Source of the DNA: Dechloromonas sp.
GTDB lineage: Bacteria; Pseudomonadota; Gammaproteobacteria; Burkholderiales; Rhodocyclaceae
Direction: 5' to 3'
DNA length: 64,000 bases
Assembly (NCBI GenBank): GCA_028687035.1
Contig: JAQUAX010000002.1
Coordinates: forward strand, 62,001 to 126,000
The notes under the pieces were generated by a model. It was given only the letters and a program-made list of their open reading frames with translations, was not told where the DNA came from and made no database searches. The position numbers and the translations under genes were made by a program. Positions 30,403-39,222 of this stretch are shown here, in pieces (within the stretch, counting starts at the first letter, position 1; each line of letters starts with the position of its first letter).

Positions 30403-31077
30403 TCAGCGGGTCGGGTTCCAGGCGCCGGATTCGACGCCCCGGATCAGCGTATCGACCGCTTCGCGGATCGCCAGGTCGAGGACCTTGCCGTTCAGCGTCG
30501 AGTCGTAGCTGGCGGTACCGCCGAAACCGACGATCTCGCGGTTGGACAGGCTGTATTCGCCGGCGCCCTGGGCCGAGAAAACGACCTCGGACGTCTGCAC
30601 ATCGACGATGTTCAGCGCGACCTTGGCGTAGGCGACCTGGGATTTGCCGCGGCCGAGGATGCCGAACAGCTGGTGATCGCCGACTTCCTTGCGGCCGAAC
30701 TCGGTGACGTCGCCGGTGACGACGTAGCGGGCCCCCTTCAGCGTCTGCTCGGACTTGGCGAAGGCGGCTTCCTGGCGAATTTCGTCGAGGTTGCCGCGGT
30801 CGAGGACCGTGAAGCGGCCACTCTGCTGCAGATGAGTGATCAGGATGGTCTTGGCCTGGCTGCCCAGGCGGTCGATGCCGTCGGTGAAGATACCGCGCAT
30901 GAAGCTGGAGCGGTTGTCGAACTTGCCGACCGCGATCGGGCTGCGCGCGCCGACGTAGGGCTGGGCCGACGACACGGTGCGGGCAACCTCGAGGCTGCGC
31001 GAGCTTTCCGTGGCGCAGCCGCCGAGCAGTCCGCCGAGGCCGGCGAGAACGACGATGGAAAGAATCTTGGCTTTCAT
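30403..31077 (-). CDS. CsgG/HfaB-family lipoprotein
   Basis: A 224-residue lipoprotein (lipobox LGGC at about 18-21) with a CsgG-like domain (IAVGKFDNRSSF, GRFTVLDRGNLDEI, ARYVVTGDVTEFGR). CsgG proper forms the curli export pore. Here no curli subunit or csgE/F is present, and the partners are DUF4810 and DUF799 lipoproteins, so a curli role is not supported. It is the first gene of the trio. Confidence 0.85.
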   Translation of the reverse strand: MKAKILSIVVLAGLGGLLGGCATESSRSLEVARTVSSAQPYVGARSPIAVGKFDNRSSFMRGIFTDGIDRLGSQAKTILITHLQQSGRFTVLDRGNLDEIRQEAAFAKSEQTLKGARYVVTGDVTEFGRKEVGDHQLFGILGRGKSQVAYAKVALNIVDVQTSEVVFSAQGAGEYSLSNREIVGFGGTASYDSTLNGKVLDLAIREAVDTLIRGVESGAWNPTR

Positions 31078-31140
31078 GCGGGGGCTCCCGGGGGAAATAT
31101 GCGAACTGGTTCGGATTCTAGCATCGAGGCTGCCCGGGCC

Positions 31141-32415
31141 TCAGTCGATCCGGGCGACGAAGGCACCCTGCATGGCCGGCGGCAGGTCGATCCAGACGCG
31201 ATGGCCGCTGCCGGAGGCGACGGCGACCGCCTCGCCGGCCCGGTTTTCCATGCGGCCGGGCCGGTGGCGCAGGTTGCCGGACGGATGCACGCATTCGAGC
31301 AGGTCCTGCGCGGTGAACCGGTTCTTGACCTCGATTTCCATCAGGCCGCGCGCCGCGTCGAAGGCGACGGCATCGCCGACGTACTGACTCTTGTCCGATT
31401 CGGAATGGCCGCGCAGGTAGTTCTGGTAGTCGGCGTCGTGGTGGCGCTGGTAGAAGCCGTCCGTGTAGCCGCGGTTGGCGAGGTTTTCCAGTTCGGACAG
31501 CAGGGTGGCGTCGAAGGGCCGGCCGGCGACCGCGTCGTCGATCGCCCGGCGGTAGGCCTGGCAGGTGCGGGCCACGTAGTAGGGGCTCTTGGTGCGGCCT
31601 TCGATCTTCAGCGAATCGATGCCGATCTCGGCCAGCCGGTGCACGTGCTCGATGGCGCGCAGGTCCTTCGAGTTCATGATGTAGGTGCCGTGCTCGTCTT
31701 CCTCGATCGGCATCAGCTCGCCCGGACGCTGCTTTTCCTCGAGCAGGATTTCCTGTTCGGGGTTTTGGTGGAAATTGACCGGTTGACCGTCGGAAGTCAA
31801 GACCTTGTAGTCCCAGCGACAGGAATTGGTGCAGGTGCCCTGGTTCGGATCGCGGTGGTTGAAGTAGCCGGACAGCAGGCAGCGGCCGGAGTAGGCGATG
31901 CACAGCGCGCCATGCACGAAGACTTCGAGTTCGACGTCCGGGCACTGCTGGCGGATTTCGGCGACTTCGTCGAGCGACAGCTCGCGCGACAGGATCACGC
32001 GGTCGACGCCCATTTTTTTCCAGAAACGGACCGCAGCCCAATTCACAGTGTTGGCCTGGACCGACAGGTGGATCACCTGTTCCGGCCATTTTTCGCGGAC
32101 GAGGTCGATCAGCCCGGGATCGGACATGATCAGCGCGTCCGGCTTCAGCGCGACGACCGGCGCCATGTCGTCGAGGTAGGTCGCGAGCTTGGCGTTGTGC
32201 GGGTAGATGTTGCTGACGACGAAGAAGCGCTTGCCGGCGGCGTGCGCTTCGGCGATGCCTTCGCCCAGTTTTTCCAGCGAGCCGAACTCGTTGTTGCGCA
32301 CGCGCAGGCTGTAACGCGGCTGGCCGGCATAGATCGCGTCGGCCCCGAAGGAGAAGGCCGTGCGCATCATGTCGAGCGAACCGGCCGGGGCGAGCAGTTC
32401 TGGCGCCTTGGGCAT
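31141..32415 (-). CDS. trhP: tRNA 5-hydroxyuridine synthesis protein TrhP (YegQ), U32 family
   Basis: A 424-residue peptidase-U32-like protein, which in E. coli takes part in prephenate-dependent hydroxylation of U34 in tRNA. The N-terminus PELLAPAGSLDMMRTAFSFGADAIYAG and the cysteine-rich signature IAYSGRCLLSGYFNHRDPNQGTCTNSCRWDY (a probable Fe-S site) are intact. It is divergent from rng with 35 bases between start codons. Confidence 0.88.
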   Translation of the reverse strand: MPKAPELLAPAGSLDMMRTAFSFGADAIYAGQPRYSLRVRNNEFGSLEKLGEGIAEAHAAGKRFFVVSNIYPHNAKLATYLDDMAPVVALKPDALIMSDPGLIDLVREKWPEQVIHLSVQANTVNWAAVRFWKKMGVDRVILSRELSLDEVAEIRQQCPDVELEVFVHGALCIAYSGRCLLSGYFNHRDPNQGTCTNSCRWDYKVLTSDGQPVNFHQNPEQEILLEEKQRPGELMPIEEDEHGTYIMNSKDLRAIEHVHRLAEIGIDSLKIEGRTKSPYYVARTCQAYRRAIDDAVAGRPFDATLLSELENLANRGYTDGFYQRHHDADYQNYLRGHSESDKSQYVGDAVAFDAARGLMEIEVKNRFTAQDLLECVHPSGNLRHRPGRMENRAGEAVAVASGSGHRVWIDLPPAMQGAFVARID

Positions 32416-32450
32416 AGTAAAATTATGAAAAACCGCAGATTTTACGCCTC

Positions 32451-33914
32451 ATGACCGAAGAGATACTGATCAATTTCACACCGCAGGAGACCCGCGTTGC
32501 CGTGATGCAACAGGGGGTCGTCCAGGAGCTGCACATCGAGCGCACGGCCAGCCGCGGGCTGGTCGGCAACGTTTACCTGGGGCGCATCTGCCGCATTCTG
32601 CCCGGCATGCAGTCGGCCTTCGTCGAGATCGGCCTGGAACGCACCGCCTTCCTGCACGTCGCCGACATCTGGCAGCCGCGCGAAGTCAGCCAGGAGCGGG
32701 CGACCGAGCGGCCGATCGAGAAGATCCTGTCGGAGGGGCAGAGCATCGTCGTCCAGGTCATCAAGGATCCAATCGGTACCAAGGGCGCGCGGCTGTCGAC
32801 GCAGATCTCGATCGCCGGCCGGATGCTCGTCTATCTGCCGCAGGAAAAGCACATCGGGATTTCGCAGCGCATCGAGGCCGAGGCCGAGCGCGAGGTGCTG
32901 CGCGAGCGCATCACCCGCCTGGTGCCGGAGGACGAGAAGGGCGGCTTCATCGTCCGGACGATGGCCGAGAATGCCAGCGACCAGGAATTCGCGACCGACA
33001 TCGCCTACCTGAAGAAGACCTGGGCCGACATCCGCGACAAGGCGCGCGTCTCCGGCCCGCCGACGCTGCTCTATCAGGAACTGTCGCTCGGCCAGCGCGT
33101 GCTGCGCGATTTCGTCAATCCGGAAACGACGGCGATCCACATCGATTCCCGCGAGAACTTCCAGAAACTGCTGGCCTTCGCTCAGGAATACACGCCGGCC
33201 GTGCTGCCGCTGCTGCAGCACTACACCGGCCAGCGGCCGCTGTTCGAACTGCACGGCGTCGAGGAGGAAATCCTGAAGGCGCTGGCCCGCCGCGTCGACC
33301 TGAAGTCCGGCGGTTACCTGATCATCGACCAGACCGAGGCGATGACGACGATCGACGTCAACACCGGCGGTTTTGTCGGCGTGCGCAATTTCGACGACAC
33401 CATCTTCAAGACCAATCTCGAGGCCGCGGTCACCATCGCCCGCCAGCTGCGCCTGAGGAATCTCGGCGGGATCATCATCGTCGACTTCATCGACATGGAG
33501 AACGACGAGCACAAGAAGGCCGTGCTCGACGAATTCAACAGGGCCCTGGCGCGCGACCATACGCGGCTGACGGTCAACGGCTTCACGGCGCTCGGCCTGG
33601 TCGAGATGACCCGGAAGCGCACCCGCGAATCGCTCGCCCACATCCTGTGCGAGCCCTGTCCGACCTGCGGCGGGCGCGGCGAGGTCAAGACGGCGCGCAC
33701 CGTCGCCTACGAGATCCTGCGCGAACTGCTGCGCGAGGCGCGCCAGTTCAACGCCCGCGAATACCGCATCCTGGCCGGCCCGGCCGTCGTCGACCTGTTC
33801 CTCGACGAGGAGTCGCAGTCGCTGGCGATGCTGTCCGACTTCATCGGCAAGTCGGTGTCGCTGCAGTCGGAACCCAGCTATTCCCCGGAGCAGTACGATA
33901 TCGTGCTGATGTGA
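32451..33914 (+). CDS. rng: ribonuclease G
   Basis: A 487-residue endoribonuclease acting in 16S rRNA 5' maturation and mRNA decay. An S1 domain (about 38-130, GNVYLGRICRILPGMQSAFVEIGLERTAFLHV), the DNase I-like active site (TIDVNTGGFVG, IIIVDFIDM) and the zinc-link CPTCGGRG (about 402-409) are intact. It lacks the RNase E C-terminal scaffold, in line with its length. ATG 32451 is the only start that gives the family N-terminus. Confidence 0.94.
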   Translation: MTEEILINFTPQETRVAVMQQGVVQELHIERTASRGLVGNVYLGRICRILPGMQSAFVEIGLERTAFLHVADIWQPREVSQERATERPIEKILSEGQSIVVQVIKDPIGTKGARLSTQISIAGRMLVYLPQEKHIGISQRIEAEAEREVLRERITRLVPEDEKGGFIVRTMAENASDQEFATDIAYLKKTWADIRDKARVSGPPTLLYQELSLGQRVLRDFVNPETTAIHIDSRENFQKLLAFAQEYTPAVLPLLQHYTGQRPLFELHGVEEEILKALARRVDLKSGGYLIIDQTEAMTTIDVNTGGFVGVRNFDDTIFKTNLEAAVTIARQLRLRNLGGIIIVDFIDMENDEHKKAVLDEFNRALARDHTRLTVNGFTALGLVEMTRKRTRESLAHILCEPCPTCGGRGEVKTARTVAYEILRELLREARQFNAREYRILAGPAVVDLFLDEESQSLAMLSDFIGKSVSLQSEPSYSPEQYDIVLM

Positions 33915-33939
33915 CCCTCGTGATCGAAGGAGAAGCGCC

Positions 33940-34815
33940 ATGCCGCAGGATGCCGAGTTCGCCAGCCTGGTCGATGCCCCCGGCTTCGACCGCCGGAGCT
34001 TCATCGTGACCGCCCTCGGCGCCGGCTTCGCGCTGGCGACCCAGCCGGTCGCCGCGCAGACCGCGATCGTCACCGATGCCGCCGGCCTGGTCGCCGGCGA
34101 GGTCAGGGTGCCGGTGCGCGACGGCGAAATGGTGGCCTACCGGGCGGCGCCGGCCAGCCAGCAGAAGCCGCCCGTGGTCCTGGTCGTTTCCGAGATTTTC
34201 GGCGTCCACGAATACATCCGCGACGTCTGCCGGCGGCTCGCCAAGCTCGGCTACTTCGCCGTCGCGCCCGAGCTGTTCGCGCGCCAGGGCGATCCGCGCA
34301 GCATCGACAGCATTCCGGACATCCTGGCCCGGATCACCGGCCGGACGCCGGACGCCCAGGTCATGGCCGACCTCGACGCCTGCGTCGCCTGGGCCGGTGC
34401 GCAGGGCGCCGACGCCGGCCGGCTCGGCATCACCGGCTTCTGCTGGGGCGGCCGGATCACCTGGCTTTACTGCGCGCACAACCCGGCGGTGCGTGCCGGC
34501 GTCGCCTGGTACGGGCGGCTGGTCGGCGCCGTCAACGAATTCACGCCGCGCCATCCGGCCGACCTGACGGGCGAGCTGAAGGCGCCGGTGCTGGGGCTGT
34601 ACGGCGGACTCGATACCGGCATCCCGCTGGATACCGTCGAGGCGATGGAGTCGGCGCTGAAGCGGGGCAGTCCGGCCGCGCGCGCGTCGGAAATCCATCT
34701 GTACGACAACGCCCCGCACGCCTTCCATGCCGACTACCGTCCGAGCTACCGCAGGGAAGACGCGGTCGACGGCTGGCAGCGCCTGCTTTCGTGGCTGCGC
34801 GACAAGGGCGTCTGA
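33940..34815 (+). CDS. dienelactone hydrolase family protein with export signal
   Basis: A 291-residue alpha/beta hydrolase. The nucleophile cysteine is in GFCWGG and the catalytic histidine in NAPHAFHADYRPSY; a conserved glutamate lies in VSEIFGVHEYI. An N-terminal DRRSFIVTALGAGFALA segment resembles a twin-arginine signal, as in many chromosomal members of this family. GAAGGAGAA precedes the ATG. There is no chlorocatechol pathway around it, so the true substrate is unknown. Confidence 0.87.
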   Translation: MPQDAEFASLVDAPGFDRRSFIVTALGAGFALATQPVAAQTAIVTDAAGLVAGEVRVPVRDGEMVAYRAAPASQQKPPVVLVVSEIFGVHEYIRDVCRRLAKLGYFAVAPELFARQGDPRSIDSIPDILARITGRTPDAQVMADLDACVAWAGAQGADAGRLGITGFCWGGRITWLYCAHNPAVRAGVAWYGRLVGAVNEFTPRHPADLTGELKAPVLGLYGGLDTGIPLDTVEAMESALKRGSPAARASEIHLYDNAPHAFHADYRPSYRREDAVDGWQRLLSWLRDKGV

Positions 34816-34862
34816 GCCCGCTTCGTGCTACCCTTCGCGCCTTGCCCAGTCACCGTTCTATC

Positions 34863-35288
34863 ATGACCACTGTCGAAGTCTCCACTCCAGAAAAATCCAC
34901 CGATCCGCGCGCCCTGCTCAAGGAACTGCAGGCCCGTTTCGACGTCTTCCGCAATTTCAGCCCGCTGGCGATCGGCATCGACAAGCAGCTGTTCGAGCAG
35001 ATGCCCGAAGTCAGCCGCAAGTCGCTGCGCGTGGCGATGCGCAGCCACACGATCTCGACCCGCTACCTGAAGGAAATGGAAAAGGGAACGGTGCGCCTGA
35101 ATCTGGACGGTACGCCGGCCGGCGAGGTCACCGACGAGAATCGCCAGCATGCCGCCGAGCAATTGCGCGAACGCTTCAAGAAGCAGGCCGAACAGCGCAA
35201 GGCGGCCGAGGCGGCGGCGCGGGCCGAAGAGCGCCGGACCGAGAAGCTGAACCAGCTGACCGAAAAATTCGGCCGCAAGGCGCGTTGA
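34863..35288 (+). CDS. proQ: ProQ/FinO RNA-binding protein
   Basis: A 141-residue small ProQ-type RNA chaperone. The FinO domain spans about 15-95 (FNFSPLAIG-like segment FRNFSPLAIGIDKQLFEQM, LRVAMRSHTISTRYLKEM, GTVRLNLDG). A lysine/alanine-rich helical tail follows (EQRKAAEAAARAEERR). It lacks the C-terminal Tudor-like domain of E. coli ProQ, as in many betaproteobacteria. A strong bidirectional terminator follows 43 bases after the stop. Confidence 0.88.
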   Translation: MTTVEVSTPEKSTDPRALLKELQARFDVFRNFSPLAIGIDKQLFEQMPEVSRKSLRVAMRSHTISTRYLKEMEKGTVRLNLDGTPAGEVTDENRQHAAEQLRERFKKQAEQRKAAEAAARAEERRTEKLNQLTEKFGRKAR

Positions 35289-35331
35289 CCGCGTGAATCC
35301 CGGCCGCGGCGGAAGCGGCGGCCGGAAAAGC

Positions 35332-35362
35332 AAAAAGGCCAGTTCGATGAACTGGCCTTTTT
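35332..35362. terminator. bidirectional intrinsic terminator between proQ and tRNA-Lys
   Basis: AAAAAGGCCAGTTC and GAACTGGCCTTTTT form a perfect 9-bp GC-containing stem with a GAT loop, flanked by A5 and T5. It can end proQ transcription on the plus strand and the tRNA transcript on the minus strand. Confidence 0.92.
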
Positions 35363-35369
35363 AGTGTCC

Positions 35370-35445
35370 TGGTGGGGCGTCACAGATTCGAACTGTGGAC
35401 CTACGGATTAAGAGTCCGCTGCTCTACCAACTGAGCTAACGCCCC
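35370..35445 (-). tRNA. tRNA-Lys (anticodon CTT)
   Basis: A complete 76-nt cloverleaf on the minus strand with acceptor stem GGGGCGT/ACGCCCC, D-arm TAGCTCAGTTGGTAGAGC, anticodon loop CTCTTAA, T-arm GTTCGAATC and encoded CCA. It lies 12 bases downstream of a second tRNA-Lys and shares its promoter. Confidence 0.96.
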
Positions 35446-35457
35446 AGGTCTCGATAC

Positions 35458-35533
35458 TGGTGGGTCGGGCGAGATTCGAACTCGCGACCAACGGATTAAA
35501 AGTCCGCTGCTCTACCGACTGAGCTACCGACCC
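35458..35533 (-). tRNA. tRNA-Lys (anticodon TTT)
   Basis: A complete 76-nt cloverleaf on the minus strand with acceptor stem GGGTCGG/CCGACCC, anticodon loop CTTTTAA, T-arm GTTCGAATC and encoded CCA. It is nearly identical to the CTT isoacceptor in the D-arm and anticodon stem, pointing to duplication. Confidence 0.96.
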
Positions 35534-35551
35534 GACCCTCGAGAGACCGCC

Positions 35552-35580
35552 ATTATAGGCACCTACCCCACCTTCGTCAA
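35552..35580 (-). promoter_or_regulatory. sigma70 promoter of the tRNA-Lys pair
   Basis: TTGACG (35580-35575) and TATAAT (35557-35552) with a 17-base spacer, followed by a GC-rich discriminator typical of stringently controlled stable-RNA promoters. It ends 18 bases before the first tRNA. Confidence 0.85.
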
Positions 35581-35603
35581 CGCGGATGATGAATTTTTTT
35601 GCA

Positions 35604-37130
35604 TCATCCTGCGTCGCCGCTTGCCTCGAGCGCATAGCGGACGAAATCGGCTCCCCGTTCGAGCACTTCGCCCAGGCGTCGGGGGACGGTTTCCTCTTCG
35701 AGGCGCAGCGGGGAATCGATCCGGGTCCCGGCGCTGGCCGGAACCAGCAGCGAGGCCTGCTTTCCGTCGTCGATCACGAAGGCGGCGGCCCGCTGCGTTC
35801 CGCCGGACGGCGGCAGGAATGCCGCGGCCCGGATACGGCCCGGGTACCAGCGCACGGTGCCACGCAGCGCACCGCCGGCATCGCAATGCAGGCCCTGCAG
35901 GACGCCGAGCGCGGCACCGTCGGGGAGTGTGGCGGCGACCAGGCAGGGCGACAGGCGGCGCGGCCCGGCGGGCATGGCCGGACGATGCTGTTCGCCGCCC
36001 CGCTGCAGCCAGCGTTCGGTGGCAAGCTGCGGCTTCCTGGCGGCGTCCGGCAGTTCGGACGGACGGTCGAAGCCGAAAATCGCCATGCGCTGGTGGGCGA
36101 TCGCGCTGGGCCGGGTCTCCGAGGCCGGGCGGTTCAGTTCGCGGCCGGCGAACAGCGCATAGGCGTCGTCGCAGCCGAAAACCAGTTCCAGTTCGCCGTC
36201 GACCGCAGGCGTTGCCGGCCCGGACGGGCGGAACGCCCGGTCGAGGTCGTGCAGCAGGCGGATGCATGCGGCGCCCGACAGCTCACGCCCGAGCTTCAGC
36301 GACTCCGGCGTGTCGCCGGCCTCGAGCGCGGCGAGACGCTGGCGGATTTTCCGGCGCAGGCGATGGATTTCCAGATAGCCCGGCACGTCCTCGGGCGGAG
36401 GCTCCGGGAACAGCGCAGCGAGTTCGACGACGTCGACGCGGGAAGAGGGGGCCGCCTGGAATTCGCACAGTTCGCGCCAGCGCCGGATCGCGCGGTTGGC
36501 GACGACCAGCTGGGGGGCGGACAGCCGGTAGGGATCGATGCGGCGGAGCAGCAAGGCCCACGCGAGCAGGCCGCCGATGTGACCGGGCCCGATCGGGACG
36601 AAATCCGGATCGGTCAGCGTCACGTCGAGGACGCCGAGCCGGCCGGCCAGCCCGAGGATGCCGAGCAGCAGGCGATCGAGTTCAGCGGGGCAGGCCTGGG
36701 CCGCCTGGAAATGGACGTATTGCGCCATGCGCAGCGAGCCGGCGGCCCGGTGCAGCAGCGGCGCCGCGTGTTCGCCCGGCAGTTCGGCGGCCAGGCGCAG
36801 GTGGGCGATGCCGAGATCGCGCCACAGCTGGCGGGCGGCTTCGAAAGCCCGCTGGTCGTCCGGCAGCAGCGGCAGCGCCTTGCGCAGGTAGCGGGTTTCG
36901 CTGGCGGCGAGCAGCGGCACCGCGGTGGCGCGCAGGATGCCGAGCAGTTCGCCGGCGCTGTCGGGTGGCAGATCCGCGCCATCGACGGCGCGCACCTGCG
37001 CGTCCAGCGCGGCGAGCATCGCCAGCGGCTGGGCCTGCGGCTGGCTGGCGATCCAGGCACGCGCGCCGGCGGGGTCGGTGAAGGCCGGTGCGACGCGCCG
37101 GTCCGGTTCGGGAAGCTTGAGCCAATCCAT
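35604..37130 (-). CDS. unknown protein, 508 residues
   Basis: I do not recognise this protein. It has no signal peptide or membrane segment. The N-terminal two-thirds is helical (alanine/leucine-rich, for example DRLLLGILGLAGRLGVLDVTLTDPDF and RIDPYRLSAPQLVVANRAIRRWRELCEF). The C-terminal third (about 330-500) is beta-rich (VDGELELVFGCDDAYALFAG, ALRGTVRWYPGRIRAAAF, RAAAFVIDDGKQASLLVP), and a PilZ-like or Tudor-like fold is possible but not shown by any motif. Coding bias and length support a real gene. It stops just upstream of the tRNA-Lys promoter, with an inverted repeat (35584-35609) over the stop codon. Confidence 0.75.
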   Translation of the reverse strand: MDWLKLPEPDRRVAPAFTDPAGARAWIASQPQAQPLAMLAALDAQVRAVDGADLPPDSAGELLGILRATAVPLLAASETRYLRKALPLLPDDQRAFEAARQLWRDLGIAHLRLAAELPGEHAAPLLHRAAGSLRMAQYVHFQAAQACPAELDRLLLGILGLAGRLGVLDVTLTDPDFVPIGPGHIGGLLAWALLLRRIDPYRLSAPQLVVANRAIRRWRELCEFQAAPSSRVDVVELAALFPEPPPEDVPGYLEIHRLRRKIRQRLAALEAGDTPESLKLGRELSGAACIRLLHDLDRAFRPSGPATPAVDGELELVFGCDDAYALFAGRELNRPASETRPSAIAHQRMAIFGFDRPSELPDAARKPQLATERWLQRGGEQHRPAMPAGPRRLSPCLVAATLPDGAALGVLQGLHCDAGGALRGTVRWYPGRIRAAAFLPPSGGTQRAAAFVIDDGKQASLLVPASAGTRIDSPLRLEEETVPRRLGEVLERGADFVRYALEASGDAG

Positions 37131-37162
37131 TGCCGCTCCTTTTCGGAGTATGCTTCGACGGT

Positions 37163-37426
37163 ATGAGCCTACTCGAACATTATGAGCGAGAACTGTCCGA
37201 CCTGGATCGGGAAATTCGCCACTACGCGGCGATCTGCGGCGTCGACCTGGCCAACCGCTACGAACTTGACGCCTGCCTGAAGCACCACCGCGACAACTGG
37301 CCGGACGACAGGGCCCGCGAGTCGCTGGCCGGGCTGCTGATCCTGCGCATCAAGCTCGAAGAGGAAATGCTCCGCGACGGTTATCGTCCGGCGCCGCTGC
37401 TGCCACCGCCGCCGGTCGCCGGCTGA
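37163..37426 (+). CDS. small unknown protein, 87 residues
   Basis: A short helical, charged protein (MSLLEHYERELSDLDREIRH at the start, proline-rich end LLPPPPVAG). It has a cysteine in AAICGVDL and no signal peptide. Starting at ATG 37163 places it head-to-head with the unknown 508-residue gene, 32 bases away. The function is not recognisable. It converges on napF with only four bases between stops. Confidence 0.6.
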   Translation: MSLLEHYERELSDLDREIRHYAAICGVDLANRYELDACLKHHRDNWPDDRARESLAGLLILRIKLEEEMLRDGYRPAPLLPPPPVAG

Positions 37427-37430
37427 GGCC

Positions 37431-37907
37431 TCAGCGCAGCGCGATCGCTGCGCTCGGACAGGGCGCGACGCAGGCGCCGCAGCCGGTGCAGAGGTCGTCG
37501 TCGATCGCCGGCAGCGCCGGGCCGCCGAGCCGGGGCGTGAAGCGGATCGCGCGGGTGTCGCAGTGGTCGCCGCAGGCGCGGCACTCGACGCCCTGTGCCG
37601 CGAGGCAGGCATCGCCGATTCTTGCCCTGATCGACCACGGCGAGACCGCGTCGTCGTGGCGCAGCGCGCCGCTCGTACAGGCGCGGGCGCAGTCGCCGCA
37701 GAACGTGCATTCACCGCGCTGGAAATCGATCGTCGGATAGCCGCCGTCGCCGGCGACGACGATGCCTTGCGGACACGCCGTCCGGCAGTCGTCGCAGCGC
37801 GTGCAGGCGTCGACGAAGGCGGCCTCGGCGAGCGCCCAGGGCGGGCGGATTTCGGCCCGCGGCCGCGGTCGACCGCGGAAGAAGCTGCGCCGCGCCAGGT
37901 CGACCAT
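37431..37907 (-). CDS. napF: NapF-type ferredoxin
   Basis: A 158-residue cytoplasmic iron-sulfur protein with four cysteine clusters: CTRCDDCRTACP, CTFCGDCARACT, CRACGDHCD and CTGCGACVAPCP. The N-terminal MVDLARRSFFRG is typical of NapF, which interacts with the nitrate reductase NapA before export. The nap structural genes are not in the window; instead it follows the ccm operon (two bases after ccmI), consistent with co-expression during anaerobic respiration. Confidence 0.88.
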   Translation of the reverse strand: MVDLARRSFFRGRPRPRAEIRPPWALAEAAFVDACTRCDDCRTACPQGIVVAGDGGYPTIDFQRGECTFCGDCARACTSGALRHDDAVSPWSIRARIGDACLAAQGVECRACGDHCDTRAIRFTPRLGGPALPAIDDDLCTGCGACVAPCPSAAIALR

Positions 37908-37909
37908 GC

Positions 37910-38752
37910 TTACTTGCCGCCCTGCTTCAGCTTGTCTATGCCTTCGCGCAGCATGCGGTCGAGTTCGGAGCCCGGTTCGACCTGCGGCAGCAGGCGCTCC
38001 CAGTAGGCGATGGCCTTGGCCTTGTCGCCGGACTCGATCGCGGCGGCGCCGGCCAGGAACAGGCTGTGACCGTGTTCCGGATCCAGCTTCAGCGCCTTGT
38101 CGATCAGCGCCGCGGGTTTGCCGGCCAGGCCGCGGCCGCTCGCCATCGCGATGGTTTCAGCGTAGCCGGCGAGCAGTTCGGGATCGCGTTCGATCGTCTT
38201 CTCGGCGCGCGCGTAGGCGGCGACGGCCTCGTCGTAACGGCCGAGCATCTTGTACGAGCGGCCGAGCATCAGCCAGCCCTGTTCGTCGTCCGGATTGGCC
38301 TTCATCTTCTCGGCCAGGCGCTCGACCATCGCGTTGATCTGCTCGGGCGTCATTTCCGGCTGGGCGACGCGGCGCGCCGGGTCGAGAGCCTGCGGGTTGC
38401 CGAGGATGCCGTAGCCGGCCAGCGCCAGCAGCGGCAGGGCAATCACCAGCGCGACGGCGGTCTTGCGGGTCGGGCCCAGCTTGGCGTCGGCGCCGGCTTC
38501 GGCTTCGCCCTCGACTTCCTCTAGCAGGCGGCGGCGGAGTTCCTGGCGGGCCTGTTCGAAGTCGGCGGCGGCCAGCGTGCCTTCGGCCTGTTCGCGTTCG
38601 AGTTCGGCCAGCTGGTCGCGGAAGATCGCGAGGTTGGCGGCCTTGCGGTCGCCGGCCTCGCGCTGCGGGCGGCGGCCGCGCCACAGCGGCGGCAGCAGCA
38701 GGGCGGCCGTCGCGACGACGAGCAGTCCGGCAATGGCGAAGAATGGGATCAT
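37910..38752 (-). CDS. ccmI: cytochrome c biogenesis factor CcmI
   Basis: A 280-residue membrane protein that holds apocytochrome c for heme ligation. An N-terminal membrane helix (FFAIAGLLVVATAALLLPPLW), a cytoplasmic loop with NLAIFRDQLAELEREQAEGTL, a second helix (AVALVIALPLLALAGYGIL) and a periplasmic TPR domain (DDEQGWLMLGRSYKMLGRYDEAVAAYARA) match CcmI/CycH. It overlaps ccmH by ATGA. Confidence 0.92.
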   Translation of the reverse strand: MIPFFAIAGLLVVATAALLLPPLWRGRRPQREAGDRKAANLAIFRDQLAELEREQAEGTLAAADFEQARQELRRRLLEEVEGEAEAGADAKLGPTRKTAVALVIALPLLALAGYGILGNPQALDPARRVAQPEMTPEQINAMVERLAEKMKANPDDEQGWLMLGRSYKMLGRYDEAVAAYARAEKTIERDPELLAGYAETIAMASGRGLAGKPAALIDKALKLDPEHGHSLFLAGAAAIESGDKAKAIAYWERLLPQVEPGSELDRMLREGIDKLKQGGK

Positions 38753-39222
38753 TTGTCGTCGGATTCCTTGAGCAGGGCATCGGCGCGACGGGCGTCGTCG
38801 GCCGACAGCGGGGCCTCGTCGGCGAGCCGGGCGGCGCGCCGGCGCAGGTAGCGCTGCAGCGCGATCAGGCCGATCACCAGCAGCGCCAGCGGGCCGCCCC
38901 AGAGCAGCAGCGTGATGCCCTTGACCGGCGGGCGGTAGAGCACGAAGTCGCCGTAGCGGACGACCATGAAGTCGATGATTTCGGCGTCGGACTTGCCGGC
39001 GCGGATCAGGCCGCGGATCTCGCGGCGCAGGTCGACGGCCAGTTCGGCGTTGGAGTCGGCGATCGTCTGGTTCTGGCAGACCAGGCAGCGCAGTTCTTCG
39101 GACAGGCCCTGCAGGCGCTTTTCGGCGACCGGGTCGGCGGCGGTCGCCGCTTCGTTGATCTCGGACGCCAGCCCCGCGGTCGACGCGACGCAGAGGGCGA
39201 AAACCATCAGCCAGCGCTTCAT
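38749..39222 (-). CDS. ccmH: cytochrome c maturation protein CcmH
   Basis: A 157-residue thiol-handling protein that reduces the apocytochrome CxxCH cysteines. A signal peptide precedes the diagnostic LRCLVCQNQTIADSNAELAVDLR (redox C46 and C49). A membrane helix follows (ITLLLWGGPLALLVIGLIAL). The start chosen, MKRWLMVFAL, overlaps ccmG by ATGA. Confidence 0.94.
   Translation of the reverse strand: MKRWLMVFALCVASTAGLASEINEAATAADPVAEKRLQGLSEELRCLVCQNQTIADSNAELAVDLRREIRGLIRAGKSDAEIIDFMVVRYGDFVLYRPPVKGITLLLWGGPLALLVIGLIALQRYLRRRAARLADEAPLSADDARRADALLKESDDK

Noticed and set aside
32417..32445. GTAAAAT/ATTTTAC inverted repeat between trhP and rng
   Set aside because: It is AT-rich by chance or part of two divergent promoters; too short and isolated to call an operator.
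35584..35609. GGATGATG/CATCATCC inverted repeat over the stop of the 508-residue gene
   Set aside because: The A/T run is in the loop, not after the stem, so intrinsic termination is not supported.
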